NCBI RefSeq assembly: GCF_028737205.1
Contig: NZ_JAQZAL010000016.1
Coordinates: 1-64,000 of the forward strand
Length of the DNA stretch: 64,000 bases
Source of the DNA: Actinomycetospora lutea
GTDB lineage: Bacteria; Actinomycetota; Actinomycetes; Mycobacteriales; Pseudonocardiaceae
Direction: 5' to 3'
The position numbers and the translations under genes are program-made. The notes under the pieces were generated by a model. The model made no database searches. It was not told the DNA's origin and saw only the letters and a list, made by a program, of their open reading frames with translations. Positions 25,906 through 34,520 of the stretch are shown here, one piece after another; within the stretch, counting starts at the first letter, position 1, and each line of letters opens with the position of its first letter.

Positions 25906-27525
25906 GTGCCCCGACGCGGACGACACCGCTCCAGCCTGCCGACGCGCCTCATCGCGGTCGTCGCGGCCCTGCTCGTCACCGCCGGCGTCGTCGTGGTGGC
26001 CGGCTCCGCCGCCGCCGAGGACTCCGGCGACAGCGGCGGGGGCGGCATCCTCAGCTCCCTGACCGGCGGCGACTCCTCGGACGGCGACTCCTCGGCCGGC
26101 GACTCGGACAGCTCGGGCGACGACAGCTCGGGCGACGACGGCTCGGGCGACGACGGCGGTTCCGACGACGGATCCGGTGACGAGAGCACCGGGAGCAGCG
26201 ACGAGGGCGCGGGCGAGAGCACCGAGGACGGCGCCGGCGGCGAGGACGAGCAGACCGGTCAGGACGACGGCGACGGCACCGGCGACGGCTCCGGCGACGG
26301 GTCCGCCGACGAGCGGGGCGAGGACCCGGGCGCCGGCCAGGAGCAGGGCGACGGCCAGGAGCAGGGCGACGGCCAGGAGCAGGGCGACGGCCAGGACAGC
26401 CGGAGCGCGCAGGACGGCGACCAGGACGCCCGGGCCGACGAGACCGGCGGCGAGACCGGCGACGAGACCGGCGGCGAGACCGGCGGCGAGACCCAGGACG
26501 CCGGCGCGGACGGCGACGCTGCGGACCGTCGCAGTGACCGCGTGGACCGCCGGCGGCCCGCCGAGGACGTCGGAGAGGTCGAGGGCACCGACGGCGCCGC
26601 CCAGGCCGCCGCCGACCCGTTCCCCGGTCGCGCCGACGCCGCGCCCGCCGGTCCCGAGGACTACGTCGACATCGCCGATGTCGAGCCCTCCGGCACCATC
26701 GGCGAGGGCGGCGTGTTCAGCCGCGGGTCGTACACCGTCGACTGCGGGGTCAGCGACCACAACAACTCCGACAACTACATGGCCGCGCCGGGCAAGCGGA
26801 ACGGCGCGCAGCACGTCCACGACTACGTCGGCAACCGCACCACCGACGCGGACTCCGACGAGCGCTCGCTGGAGCAGGGCGCCACGACCTGCGTGAACGG
26901 CGACCAGTCCACGTTCTTCTGGCCGGTCGTCCGCGATCTCGACGGGACCGGTCCCGACGTCGGCGAGGACGGCGGCAGCCTCGACGGCAACGTCGGCGCG
27001 ATCATGAAGCCGCGCTCGGCGCAGCTGAGCTTCCACGGGCACGGCGACCGCCCGGTGGAGGCCATGCCCGCCCACCTCATGATCATCATGGGCAACGCGA
27101 AGGCCGGCGCGCAGGACCAGAAGAACGTCAACGCGAAGTACACGTGCACCGGGCAGGAGGACCGGGTCACCGACCGGTACCCGATCTGCGGCCCGGGCTC
27201 GCAGCTGGTGCGGCTGCTCGACTACCCGAGCTGCTGGGACGGCGAGAACCTCGAGACCGAGGACCTCCGCTCGCACATGACGTTCCCGGACGCGCAGGGC
27301 AACTGCGAGAGCGACGAGGTGCCGGTGCCGGCGCTGCGGATCACGTTGACCTACGACCAGCCCGCGGGCCGCTCGTTCTCGATCGACAGCTTCCCGAACG
27401 AGCAGCACGACCCGCGCACCGACCACTCCGACTACGAGAACCTCGCCACCGTGGCCCAGTCGGAGCGCGGCGCGGAGTGCATCAACGCCGGCGAGCAGTG
27501 CGCGAACATCCCGCGCGAGGGCTGA
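25906..27525 (+). CDS. secreted DUF1996 protein with long acidic repeat linker
   Basis: 539 residues from a GTG preceded by AGGAGG. A Sec signal peptide (about 1-37, with an RLIAVVAALLVTAGVVVV core and an AAAE cleavage region) is followed by about 190 residues of Asp/Ser/Gly and Glu/Gly/Thr low complexity, including three exact EQGDGQ repeats and ETGG/ETGD repeats. The C-terminal DUF1996 domain (about 260-535) has conserved DHNNSDNYMAAPG, AQHVHDYVGN, HLMIIMGNA and PSCWDGENLE segments plus paired cysteines. DUF1996 is found in secreted actinobacterial and fungal proteins; its function is unknown. The linker may span the cell wall. Confidence 0.83.
   Translation: MPRRGRHRSSLPTRLIAVVAALLVTAGVVVVAGSAAAEDSGDSGGGGILSSLTGGDSSDGDSSAGDSDSSGDDSSGDDGSGDDGGSDDGSGDESTGSSDEGAGESTEDGAGGEDEQTGQDDGDGTGDGSGDGSADERGEDPGAGQEQGDGQEQGDGQEQGDGQDSRSAQDGDQDARADETGGETGDETGGETGGETQDAGADGDAADRRSDRVDRRRPAEDVGEVEGTDGAAQAAADPFPGRADAAPAGPEDYVDIADVEPSGTIGEGGVFSRGSYTVDCGVSDHNNSDNYMAAPGKRNGAQHVHDYVGNRTTDADSDERSLEQGATTCVNGDQSTFFWPVVRDLDGTGPDVGEDGGSLDGNVGAIMKPRSAQLSFHGHGDRPVEAMPAHLMIIMGNAKAGAQDQKNVNAKYTCTGQEDRVTDRYPICGPGSQLVRLLDYPSCWDGENLETEDLRSHMTFPDAQGNCESDEVPVPALRITLTYDQPAGRSFSIDSFPNEQHDPRTDHSDYENLATVAQSERGAECINAGEQCANIPREG
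26341..26394. repeat. three exact 18-bp tandem repeats
   Basis: Unit gagcagggcgacggccag, three identical copies in frame, encoding EQGDGQ in the acidic linker of the DUF1996 protein. A second, 12-bp-based run encoding ETGG/ETGD lies about 50 nt downstream. Confidence 0.9.
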
Positions 27526-27556
27526 GCACCTGACGCACCCGCCGGGCCGCCCGGGC

Positions 27557-28186
27557 TCACTCGGCCCGGCCCGGCGGGTGCGGCGCGTCGAGGCGGAAGC
27601 GCAGCCCCACCAGCCGGACGAGCAGGCACACCCCCGCGCCCGCGAGGGCGGGCAGCAAGGGGCCCGCCCCCACCCGGATCCCCAGGACGACCACCCCCGC
27701 CCCGAGCAGCGCCGGGATCGCGTAGAGCTCGCTCGACAGCACCGTGGGCACCCGGCGCACGAGCACGTCGCGGATCGTGCCCCCGCCCACCGCGGTGATC
27801 GCACCGAGCAGGATCGCCTGGCCCGCGCCCGCCCCCAAAGCCATCGCCTTCGCCGCGCCCGTCACCGCGAACAGGCTCAGCCCGAGGGCGTCGAAGATCT
27901 CGATCGGCGTCGCGAGCCGCTCGAGCTGGCGGCTCAGCCCGAAGGCGAGCAGGCCCCCGCCCGCGGCGACGGCCAGGTAGCGCCAGTCGTTGAAGGTCGC
28001 CGGCGGCAGCGCGCCCAGCAGGATGTCCCGCACGATGCCGCCGCCCAGCGCGGTGATCATCCCGAGGGTCACCACGCCGACGATGTCCAGCCGCGCCGTC
28101 CGCACCGCGGTGAGCGCGCCGTTGAGGGCGAAGGCGAACGTCCCGGCGAGGTCGAGGACCAGCGCCGTCACCGCGGCCGTCGTCAT
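27557..28186 (-). CDS. TRIC-family (UPF0126/YadS) cation channel-like membrane protein
   Basis: 209 residues, seven hydrophobic helices, with the two repeated GGG motifs of the family: ALGGGIVRDILLG near residue 46 and AVGGGTIRDVLVR near 131. Prokaryotic members form trimeric cation-permeable channels. Convergent with the DUF1996 gene and just downstream of the P450-ended operon on the same strand (gap 24 nt), though probably functionally separate. Confidence 0.88.
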   Translation of the reverse strand: MTTAAVTALVLDLAGTFAFALNGALTAVRTARLDIVGVVTLGMITALGGGIVRDILLGALPPATFNDWRYLAVAAGGGLLAFGLSRQLERLATPIEIFDALGLSLFAVTGAAKAMALGAGAGQAILLGAITAVGGGTIRDVLVRRVPTVLSSELYAIPALLGAGVVVLGIRVGAGPLLPALAGAGVCLLVRLVGLRFRLDAPHPPGRAE

Positions 28187-28210
28187 GCCGACATCCTCGC
28201 CGCCGGCGCG

Positions 28211-29381
28211 TCACCCCTCGAAACGCACCGGCAGCTCGGTCGGACCGAGGTGGTTGCCGCCCTGCAGCCCGCTCCAGCGCACCTCGCCGGCCGGGCGCAG
28301 CGGCGGGTGGGCGCACAGCGTGGTGAGCAGGATCGTCAGCTCGGCACGCGCCAGCGCGGCACCGGGGCACTGGTGGATGCCCCACCCGAAGCCCAGGTGG
28401 CCGCGGACGTCGCGGTCGGGGTCGAAGCGGTCGGGGTCGGGGAACCGCGCCGGGTCACGGTTGGCCGCCGCGAACGAGAGCAGGACCGCATCGCCCTCCT
28501 CGACGCGCTGCCCGGCGACGGTGACCGGGCAGGTGGCGCGGCGCGCGAAAGTTCTGCGCCGGGCTGCGGTGGCGCAGCATCTCCTCGACGAAGCGCGGCG
28601 CCAGCGAGGGGTCCGCCCGCAGCCGCTCCTGGCGTGCCGGGTCCTCGAGCAGCAGGTGCACCAGGGTGCTCGCCGCGTTCATCGTCGTCTCGTGGCCGGC
28701 CACCGCGAACGTGGCGAGGATGCTGATCCGCTCCTGCTCGTCGAGCTCGGCCGCGAGCAGCGTCGTGACGAAGTCGTCCGCGCCGTGCTCGCGGTGCGCG
28801 TCCAGCTCGGCCGCCATCAGCTCGGCGATCCGCCGGAACGCGCCGGCGAAGTCGACGGCCTCGCCGTCGGCGGTCAGCCCCGACCACATCTGCTCGGTGA
28901 CCTCGCGGAAGCGCTCGACCGTGCCCGGCGCGAACCCGACGAGCTCGGTGAGCACGGCCAGTGGGAGCGGCAGCGCCACCGCGCGGACGACGTCGCCGCC
29001 CCCCTCGGCGGCGAACCGCCCCACGAGGTCGGCGATGGTGCGCTCGAGGAACGGGCGCATCTCCCGCACGCGCGCGGTGGACAGCGGCGGGCCCATCAGC
29101 CGGCGGTAGGCCGTGTGCACCGGGGGGTCGAAGTCGATGGGGATGGACCGCTGGGTGCCGTCGGTGGGGATGCGGTGCCCGGAGGCCGACGAGAACGTCC
29201 GCGGGTCGCGCAGGGCCGCGCGGACGTCGTCGTGGCCGGTGAGCACCCAGAACCCGCCCCGGCGTGCGGAGCGCGCCACCGGCCCCGCCGCGCGCGCCGC
29301 CGTGTAGGCGTCCCAGACGGTGGGCTCGGTGAGCCCCGGGTCGTAGGGATCGAGATCGACCCCCACGTCGCGGCAGCTCAC
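28211..29381 (-). pseudogene. cytochrome P450, frameshifted
   Basis: About 390 residues if repaired. The I-helix oxygen motif (FAVAGHETTMNAA, near residue 225) and the ExxR-type FVEEMLRHRSPAQNF are in frame. Directly after that, TTT replaces TT (AAA at 28548-28550 on the plus strand), which shifts the frame. The other frame then supplies the rest, ending with the haem-binding FGWGIHQCPGAALAR and TELPVRFEG. Without the repair the protein would lack its haem cysteine. GTG start at 29381 overlaps the cupin gene stop. It is the last gene of the seven-gene operon. Confidence 0.82.
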
Positions 29382-30511
29382 TCCCCGGCCTCGCGCGGCC
29401 CGACGTACCCGGTCTGGCCCGCCTCGGAGCCCAGGGCCAGCACCGGCCCGCCCATCTTCTCCTGCCACACCAGCGACTCCATGCCGATGTGCAGGGGGTG
29501 GTCCTGGACGGTGTAGACCGCGAGGCCGTCGGGGCCCTCGTAGTGGGCGTGCTCGAGCCAGCCGGGCGCCGAGAGCAGCAGGTCGCCGGCCTCCCAGGCG
29601 ATGTCGACGCCGTCGACGGTGCTGACCCCGGAGCCGGCGACGTGGTAGTTGATCGCCACCGAGGAGTGCCGGTGACCGCGGCCCCGCGGGCGGGGCGGGC
29701 GGCCCGCGGGCATCGCCGAGGCGGTGACGAAGAAGTTGTGCGTGGCGCCCTGCCGCCGCTGGGTCGCCGGGTTGTAGTACGCCATGATCGTGCGCTTGCC
29801 GTCGCCCGCCTCGCGGGACAGGTGCGGCGCGACCTCGGCCCACGGCCAGTGCAGGGCGCGGGACTCGACGACCTCGATGTCGACGAGGAACTCGTAGCCC
29901 CGCAGCCGGGCGCCGTGGGTCCCGATGGCGACGTCGGGGGCGGTCGCGCGGGTGTAGGCGACCTTCTCGCTGTCCTCGGTCGCCGCGGCCGGGGCGTCGT
30001 CCGGGGAGGGGCGCCAGGTCAGCGGCAGGTCCTCCGCGTAGTGCACCCCGAGCTTCTCCAGCAGCGGGGCGTTCGAGTAGCTCAGCCGGGCCCAGACCTC
30101 GGCGGTGTCGTTGCGGAACCGGAACGGCTGCATCGACGGCAGGTTCGCGACGTCGAGGTGCGCGAGGTCGATCGCGGTGTCGGCGACCTCGATGCGGCCG
30201 CTGCCGCGGATGCCGATCTCCACCCGGTGAGCGTTCTCCCGCAGCGGCGCGGTCTCCTCCCCTGGGTTGAGCACCTCGATCGTCACGGCCACCCCCGGCG
30301 CGAGCCCGAGGCCCGGGGCGACCGCGGACGGGTGCACGATCCGGCTGCCGCGGCGCCCGTTGGCCGGACGCGGGGCGGCGGCGAGGCGCTCGATCTCGGC
30401 CTCGATCTCGGCGCGTGCGATCTTCAGCGGGGCCCAGGGCTGCGGCGTGGCGGCGGGCGCGCCGCTGACGTCGACCAGGGGCGTGGCGGTCTGGATGTCC
30501 GTGAGGCTCAT
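29378..30511 (-). CDS. cupin dioxygenase, gentisate 1,2-dioxygenase-like
   Basis: 377 residues with a double cupin. The C-terminal cupin has the iron-ligand pattern (RGHRHSSVAINYHVAGSG near 275, with an EHAHYEG histidine near 320). The N-terminal cupin (NPGEETAPLRENAHRVEIGIRGSG near 82) lacks the first His-x-His pair, so only the second half is likely to hold iron. Family role: oxygen-dependent ring cleavage of a hydroxylated aromatic acid. The operon neighbours (FAH hydrolase, aldolase, flavin oxygenase) fit an aromatic or heterocyclic catabolic route. Overlaps both the MFS gene and the P450 gene by 4 nt. Confidence 0.78.
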   Translation of the reverse strand: MSLTDIQTATPLVDVSGAPAATPQPWAPLKIARAEIEAEIERLAAAPRPANGRRGSRIVHPSAVAPGLGLAPGVAVTIEVLNPGEETAPLRENAHRVEIGIRGSGRIEVADTAIDLAHLDVANLPSMQPFRFRNDTAEVWARLSYSNAPLLEKLGVHYAEDLPLTWRPSPDDAPAAATEDSEKVAYTRATAPDVAIGTHGARLRGYEFLVDIEVVESRALHWPWAEVAPHLSREAGDGKRTIMAYYNPATQRRQGATHNFFVTASAMPAGRPPRPRGRGHRHSSVAINYHVAGSGVSTVDGVDIAWEAGDLLLSAPGWLEHAHYEGPDGLAVYTVQDHPLHIGMESLVWQEKMGGPVLALGSEAGQTGYVGPREAGE

Positions 30512-31818
30512 GCGGGCTTCCTCTCGAGGGGTGCGTCGGCCGGGACCGGCCGGTCCGGGTCAGAGGCGGGGTGGGGGCTGCGGAGGGCGAGGGTCGCGAC
30601 GAGGCTGACCAGCCCCAGGACGACCACGTAGCCGGAGATCGCCGTGCCGGTGCCGGTCGCGGCGAACAGGACGGTGGCGACGATCGGCGCCAGCGCGCCG
30701 CCGAGGACGCTGCCGAGCGCGTAGGCGACCGACGAGCCGCTGTAGCGCACGGCGGTCGGGAAGGCCTCGGCGAGGTAGGCGCCGTAGGGCCCGGAGGCCA
30801 CGGCGAAGCCCGCGCCGGCGACCACGCAGGCCACCAGCGTGCCGGGCACCGTGCCGGTGTCGATCAGCCAGAAGTACGGGAAGGCCCAGAGGGTCAGGGC
30901 GACGACGCCGACGAGCATCACCGGGCGCCGTCCGCGGCGTGCCGCCCACACCGCGGCCAGCGGGATCACCCCGGCCCAGACGAGGGCGGTGACGACGGTG
31001 ATCGCGAGCATGATCGGGGCGCCGACCAGCTGGCGCGCCGCGACGTAGCTCAGCGTGAAGACCAGCAGGACGTTGGCGAGCCCGGACACGAGCACGTTGA
31101 GCCCGGCCGCGGGCACGAGGACCCGCGGGGCCCGCAGGACGTCGGCGAGCGGTGCGCGCCGCACCTCGGCGCCGGCGCGGACCCGCTCGAACTCCGGGCT
31201 CTCGTCGAGCCGCAGCCGCAGGACCAGGCCGAACACCACGAGCACGGCGCTGAGCAGGAACGGCACCCGCCAGCCCCACGCCGCGAAGGCCGTCTCGTCG
31301 AGGGCGAGCCGCACGACGAGGAACACCAGGCTCGCGAGCACGACCCCCAGCGGCAGGCCGACCTGCGGCAACGAGCTGTAGAGCGTGCGCTTCGAGGGCG
31401 GCGCGTGCTCGAGGGCGAGCAGGGTCGCGCCGCCCCACTCCCCGCCGACGCCGATGCCCTGCACGAAGCGCAGGAGCACCAGCAGGACCGGCGCGGCGAC
31501 GCCGATGGCGGCGTAGGTCGGCAGGAGCCCGATGAGCAGGGTGCCCACGCCCATGATCAGCAGGGACGCGACGAGCATCCGGCGGCGCCCGATGCGGTCG
31601 CCGAAGTGGCCCATGACGGCGCCGCCGACGGGGCGGGCGACGAAGCCGATGGCGTAGGTCGACAGGGCCGCGAGGGTCCCCGCGACCGGCGACACCTGCG
31701 GGAAGAACTGCGGCGCGAACACCAGCGCGGCCGCGGTGCCGTAGATGAAGAAGTCGTACCACTCGATGGTCGTGCCGATGAGGCCCGCGAGGGCGACCCG
31801 GCGGGGGCGGTGGGGCAT
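30508..31818 (-). CDS. MFS transporter, metabolite:H+ symporter (MHS) family
   Basis: 436 residues, twelve helices. The N-terminus IGTTIEWYDFFIYGTAAALVF is the typical MHS start, followed by GHFGDRIGRRRMLV near 75 and GEWGGATLLALEH near 127. MHS carriers import organic acids and zwitterions such as shikimate, citrate, proline or betaine. Second half of the catabolic operon, 16 nt after the aldolase gene. Probably the uptake system for the operon's substrate. Confidence 0.87.
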   Translation of the reverse strand: MPHRPRRVALAGLIGTTIEWYDFFIYGTAAALVFAPQFFPQVSPVAGTLAALSTYAIGFVARPVGGAVMGHFGDRIGRRRMLVASLLIMGVGTLLIGLLPTYAAIGVAAPVLLVLLRFVQGIGVGGEWGGATLLALEHAPPSKRTLYSSLPQVGLPLGVVLASLVFLVVRLALDETAFAAWGWRVPFLLSAVLVVFGLVLRLRLDESPEFERVRAGAEVRRAPLADVLRAPRVLVPAAGLNVLVSGLANVLLVFTLSYVAARQLVGAPIMLAITVVTALVWAGVIPLAAVWAARRGRRPVMLVGVVALTLWAFPYFWLIDTGTVPGTLVACVVAGAGFAVASGPYGAYLAEAFPTAVRYSGSSVAYALGSVLGGALAPIVATVLFAATGTGTAISGYVVVLGLVSLVATLALRSPHPASDPDRPVPADAPLERKPA

Positions 31819-31834
31819 CGTCGTCTCTTCTCGG

Positions 31835-32755
31835 TCAGGTCTCGTCGAGCAGGGCCGCGCCCTGCGCGAGCAGCGCCTCGACCCGGGGGCGGGCCTGCGC
31901 GGTGAGGGGGATCAGGGGCGGGCGCACGTGGTCGGAGGCGATCCGGCCCTGCCGCGCCAGCACCCACTTCGCGGGCGCCGGGTTGGTCTCGACGAACAGC
32001 AGGTCGACCAGCGGGTGCAGCCCGTAGTGCAGCTCCCGGGCGGCCTCGTGGTCGCCCGCCTCCCACGCCTCGTACATGCGGGCGACGGCCCACGGGGCGA
32101 GGTTGCTGACCGCCGAGATGAACCCGGCGCCGCCGAGCGCGAGCAGGGGCAGGCCGAGCAGCTCGATGCCCGACCAGACCATCAGCTCGCGCCCGCAGAG
32201 GTGCAGCACGCGGGAGAAGTGCTCGAAGTCCTTGGTCGTCTCCTTGACCCCGACCACGTTGTCGAGGTCGCGGTGCAGGCGGGCCACGGTCTCCGGGGCC
32301 ACGTCGACCGCGGTCCGCGACGGCACGTTGTAGATCACGATCGGCAGGTCCGGGAACTCGCCCGCGACCGTGGCGAACCACCGGTACAGGGCCTCCTGGG
32401 TGGGCCGCGCGTAGTACGGCGTGATCACCAGCACGGCGTCGGCGCCCGCCTCGTGGGCGGCCGCGGTGATCTCCAGGGTCTCGTCGAGCTTCGCCGACCC
32501 GGTCCCGGGCAGGAACGGCACCGCGTCGTCGACCTCCGCGGCCACGGCCCGGATGGCGGCGATCCGCTCGGCGACCGACTGCGCGGACGGCTCCCCCGTC
32601 GACCCGCCGATGGAGACGCCGTGGGCCCCCGCCGCCAGCTGCCAACGGACCAGGCCGCGCAGGGACGCGAGGTCGAGCGCGCCCTCGGCGGTGAACGGGG
32701 TGATCACCGGCGCGATCGAGCCGCGGATCCGGGAGGGGTCGCTGCGGAACTTCAT
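31835..32755 (-). CDS. DapA-like (dihydrodipicolinate synthase / N-acetylneuraminate lyase family) aldolase
   Basis: 306 residues, TIM barrel of the class I aldolase DapA/NAL superfamily. GGSTGEPSAQSVAER near residue 49 is the substrate loop, YNVPSRTAVDV near 138 carries the conserved Tyr, and the Schiff-base Lys is in VVGVKETTKD near 165. The core biosynthetic dapA is normally elsewhere, and this copy sits in a catabolic operon, so it more likely splits or dehydrates a pyruvate adduct. Substrate unknown. Confidence 0.82.
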   Translation of the reverse strand: MKFRSDPSRIRGSIAPVITPFTAEGALDLASLRGLVRWQLAAGAHGVSIGGSTGEPSAQSVAERIAAIRAVAAEVDDAVPFLPGTGSAKLDETLEITAAAHEAGADAVLVITPYYARPTQEALYRWFATVAGEFPDLPIVIYNVPSRTAVDVAPETVARLHRDLDNVVGVKETTKDFEHFSRVLHLCGRELMVWSGIELLGLPLLALGGAGFISAVSNLAPWAVARMYEAWEAGDHEAARELHYGLHPLVDLLFVETNPAPAKWVLARQGRIASDHVRPPLIPLTAQARPRVEALLAQGAALLDET

Positions 32756-33666
32756 CGTCGCTCCCCCACCAGCAGCGCGGCGACCGCCAGGTCCGCCAGG
32801 CCCATGCCCATTCCCTTGAACACGGTCAGGCGCGGCGCGGCCGGACGGGTGACCGCGCCGGCGACGACCTCGGCGAGCGTGCGGACGCTCGCCCAGTCGT
32901 CCCGTTCGCGCAGCTCCCGCGACCCGCGACGGGCGTTCGGCTCGCTGTCGACGACCGTGAGCGCGGACGCCGCGAGCACGTCGCCGGCGAGCTCGGCGTG
33001 CGTCGGCAGGATCGCCCCGACGGCGTTGAGGTGGGCGCCGGCGGCGAGGTGCCGGGCCGCGAGGAAGGGCTCGTCGGCCCGGGTGATCGCGGTGACGACC
33101 GGGGCGTCGCGGGTCGCGTCCTCGACGCTCGCCGCGACCTCGGCGCGCAGGCCCAGATCGACGCGCACCCGCTCGGCGAGGGCCTCCGCGCCGGCCGGCG
33201 TGCGGTTCCACAGCCGGACCCGGCGCAGCGGGCGCACCGCGGCGACGGCCTCGACCTGGCGCAGCGCCTGGCGCCCGGCGCCGAGCACCGCGAGCTCGTC
33301 GGCCGCCGGGTCGGCGAGCCGGCGCGTCGCGACCCCGGAGACACCCGCGGTGCGCAGCGCCCCGGCGGCACCGGCCTCGGCCACGCCGAGGGTGGCGCCG
33401 TCGGCGGCGGCGAACAGCGTCATCAGCGCGCTCGCCCCGGCCGGCGTGTTCACCCAGGTCTTGAAGATCGTCAGGTCGGCGGCGAGGTCCACCGCGCCCA
33501 GCGCGTGGGCGCTGCCGCGCCCGGCGTCGGCCGGCCAGGTGCTCATCGTCTTGTCGACGTTCCACGCCGTGCCCTCGGCCTCGTGGGTCAGCACGCGCTC
33601 CAGGGCGTCGATCACGGTGGGCACCGACGGCCCGGAGCGCACGTCGTCCTCGGTCCAGAGCTTCAC
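32752..33666 (-). CDS. ornithine cyclodeaminase / mu-crystallin family protein
   Basis: 304 residues. A dimerisation domain with FKTWVNTPAG near 68 is followed by an NAD-binding Rossmann fold (ELAVLGAGRQALRQVEAVAA near 122, RVRLWNRTPAGAEAL near 147) and NAVGAILPTHAEL near 214. Members interconvert imines and amino acids (cyclodeaminase, ketimine reductase, alanine dehydrogenase). The presence here suggests that a nitrogen-containing intermediate occurs in the pathway. GTG start at 33666 overlaps the FAH stop, and the 3' end overlaps the aldolase gene. Confidence 0.82.
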   Translation of the reverse strand: MKLWTEDDVRSGPSVPTVIDALERVLTHEAEGTAWNVDKTMSTWPADAGRGSAHALGAVDLAADLTIFKTWVNTPAGASALMTLFAAADGATLGVAEAGAAGALRTAGVSGVATRRLADPAADELAVLGAGRQALRQVEAVAAVRPLRRVRLWNRTPAGAEALAERVRVDLGLRAEVAASVEDATRDAPVVTAITRADEPFLAARHLAAGAHLNAVGAILPTHAELAGDVLAASALTVVDSEPNARRGSRELRERDDWASVRTLAEVVAGAVTRPAAPRLTVFKGMGMGLADLAVAALLVGERR

Positions 33667-34520
33667 GCGCCCACCCCCGCCGGCGCTGCGACCTCGGCGA
33701 CCTCGTCCACGACTCCGTGGCGCAGCACGCCCACGCCGGAGACCTCGACCTCGAGCTCGTCGCCCGGACGCAGGAACCGGGGCGGCTCCCGCCGCAGCCC
33801 GATGCCCGCCGGGGTGCCCGTCGCGATGAGGTCGCCGGGGCGCAGCGGCGTGAACGTGCTGACGTAGGCGACGAGCTCGGCGAACGAGAAGGTCAGCCGG
33901 TCGGTCGTGTCGTCCTGGACCACCGCGCCGTTGAGCCGCGTGGTGACGCGCAGCGGGCCCTCGCCGACCTCGTCGGCCGTGGTCAGCCACGGCCCGACGG
34001 CGCCCGACCGGTGCCAGTTCTTGCCGGCGGTGGCCTGGGTGGAGTGGAGCTGCCAGTCGCGGACGCTGTTCTCCGCGACGCACGTGACGCCGGCGACGTG
34101 CGACCACGCCGCGGCGGCCGGGATGCGCCGTCCCGGACGGCCGACGACCAGGGCCGCCTCGCCCTCCCAGTCGAGCGAGTCCTCGGCGGCGGGGCGGACG
34201 ACCGGCGTCCCCGCCCCGACGAACGAGTCGCCGAAGCGGGCGAACAGGGTGGGACGCGCCTGCTCGGCGGGGCCGCGCGTCGACTCGGCGGCGTGCGCCG
34301 CGTAGTTGAACCCGACGCACACGACCTCCGGCTGGTCGCCGATCGGTGGCAGCCAGACGAGGTCGGCGACGGGCAGGCGGGGGTCGTCGGGCCGCGGGGT
34401 CACGGGCTCGGTGAGCAGGTCGGCGAAGGACGGGACACGGTGGTCGAGGCGGGCGACCTCGTCGCCGAGCACCACGCCGAAGCCCACCGAGTCCCCGGCG
34501 CGGAAGCGGGCGAGCCTCAT
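33663..34520 (-). CDS. fumarylacetoacetate-hydrolase family protein (2-hydroxyhepta-2,4-diene-1,7-dioate isomerase-like)
   Basis: 285 residues. CVGFNYAAHAAES near residue 70 is the shared YrbI/FAH-type motif; the metal site is WEGEAALVVGRPGR near 113, and a GDLIATGTPAGIG segment lies near 235. Probably hydrolyses an acylpyruvate or isomerises a dienoate after ring cleavage. Overlaps both the LLM oxygenase gene and the OCD-family gene by 4 nt, so translation is coupled. Confidence 0.86.
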   Translation of the reverse strand: MRLARFRAGDSVGFGVVLGDEVARLDHRVPSFADLLTEPVTPRPDDPRLPVADLVWLPPIGDQPEVVCVGFNYAAHAAESTRGPAEQARPTLFARFGDSFVGAGTPVVRPAAEDSLDWEGEAALVVGRPGRRIPAAAAWSHVAGVTCVAENSVRDWQLHSTQATAGKNWHRSGAVGPWLTTADEVGEGPLRVTTRLNGAVVQDDTTDRLTFSFAELVAYVSTFTPLRPGDLIATGTPAGIGLRREPPRFLRPGDELEVEVSGVGVLRHGVVDEVAEVAAPAGVGA

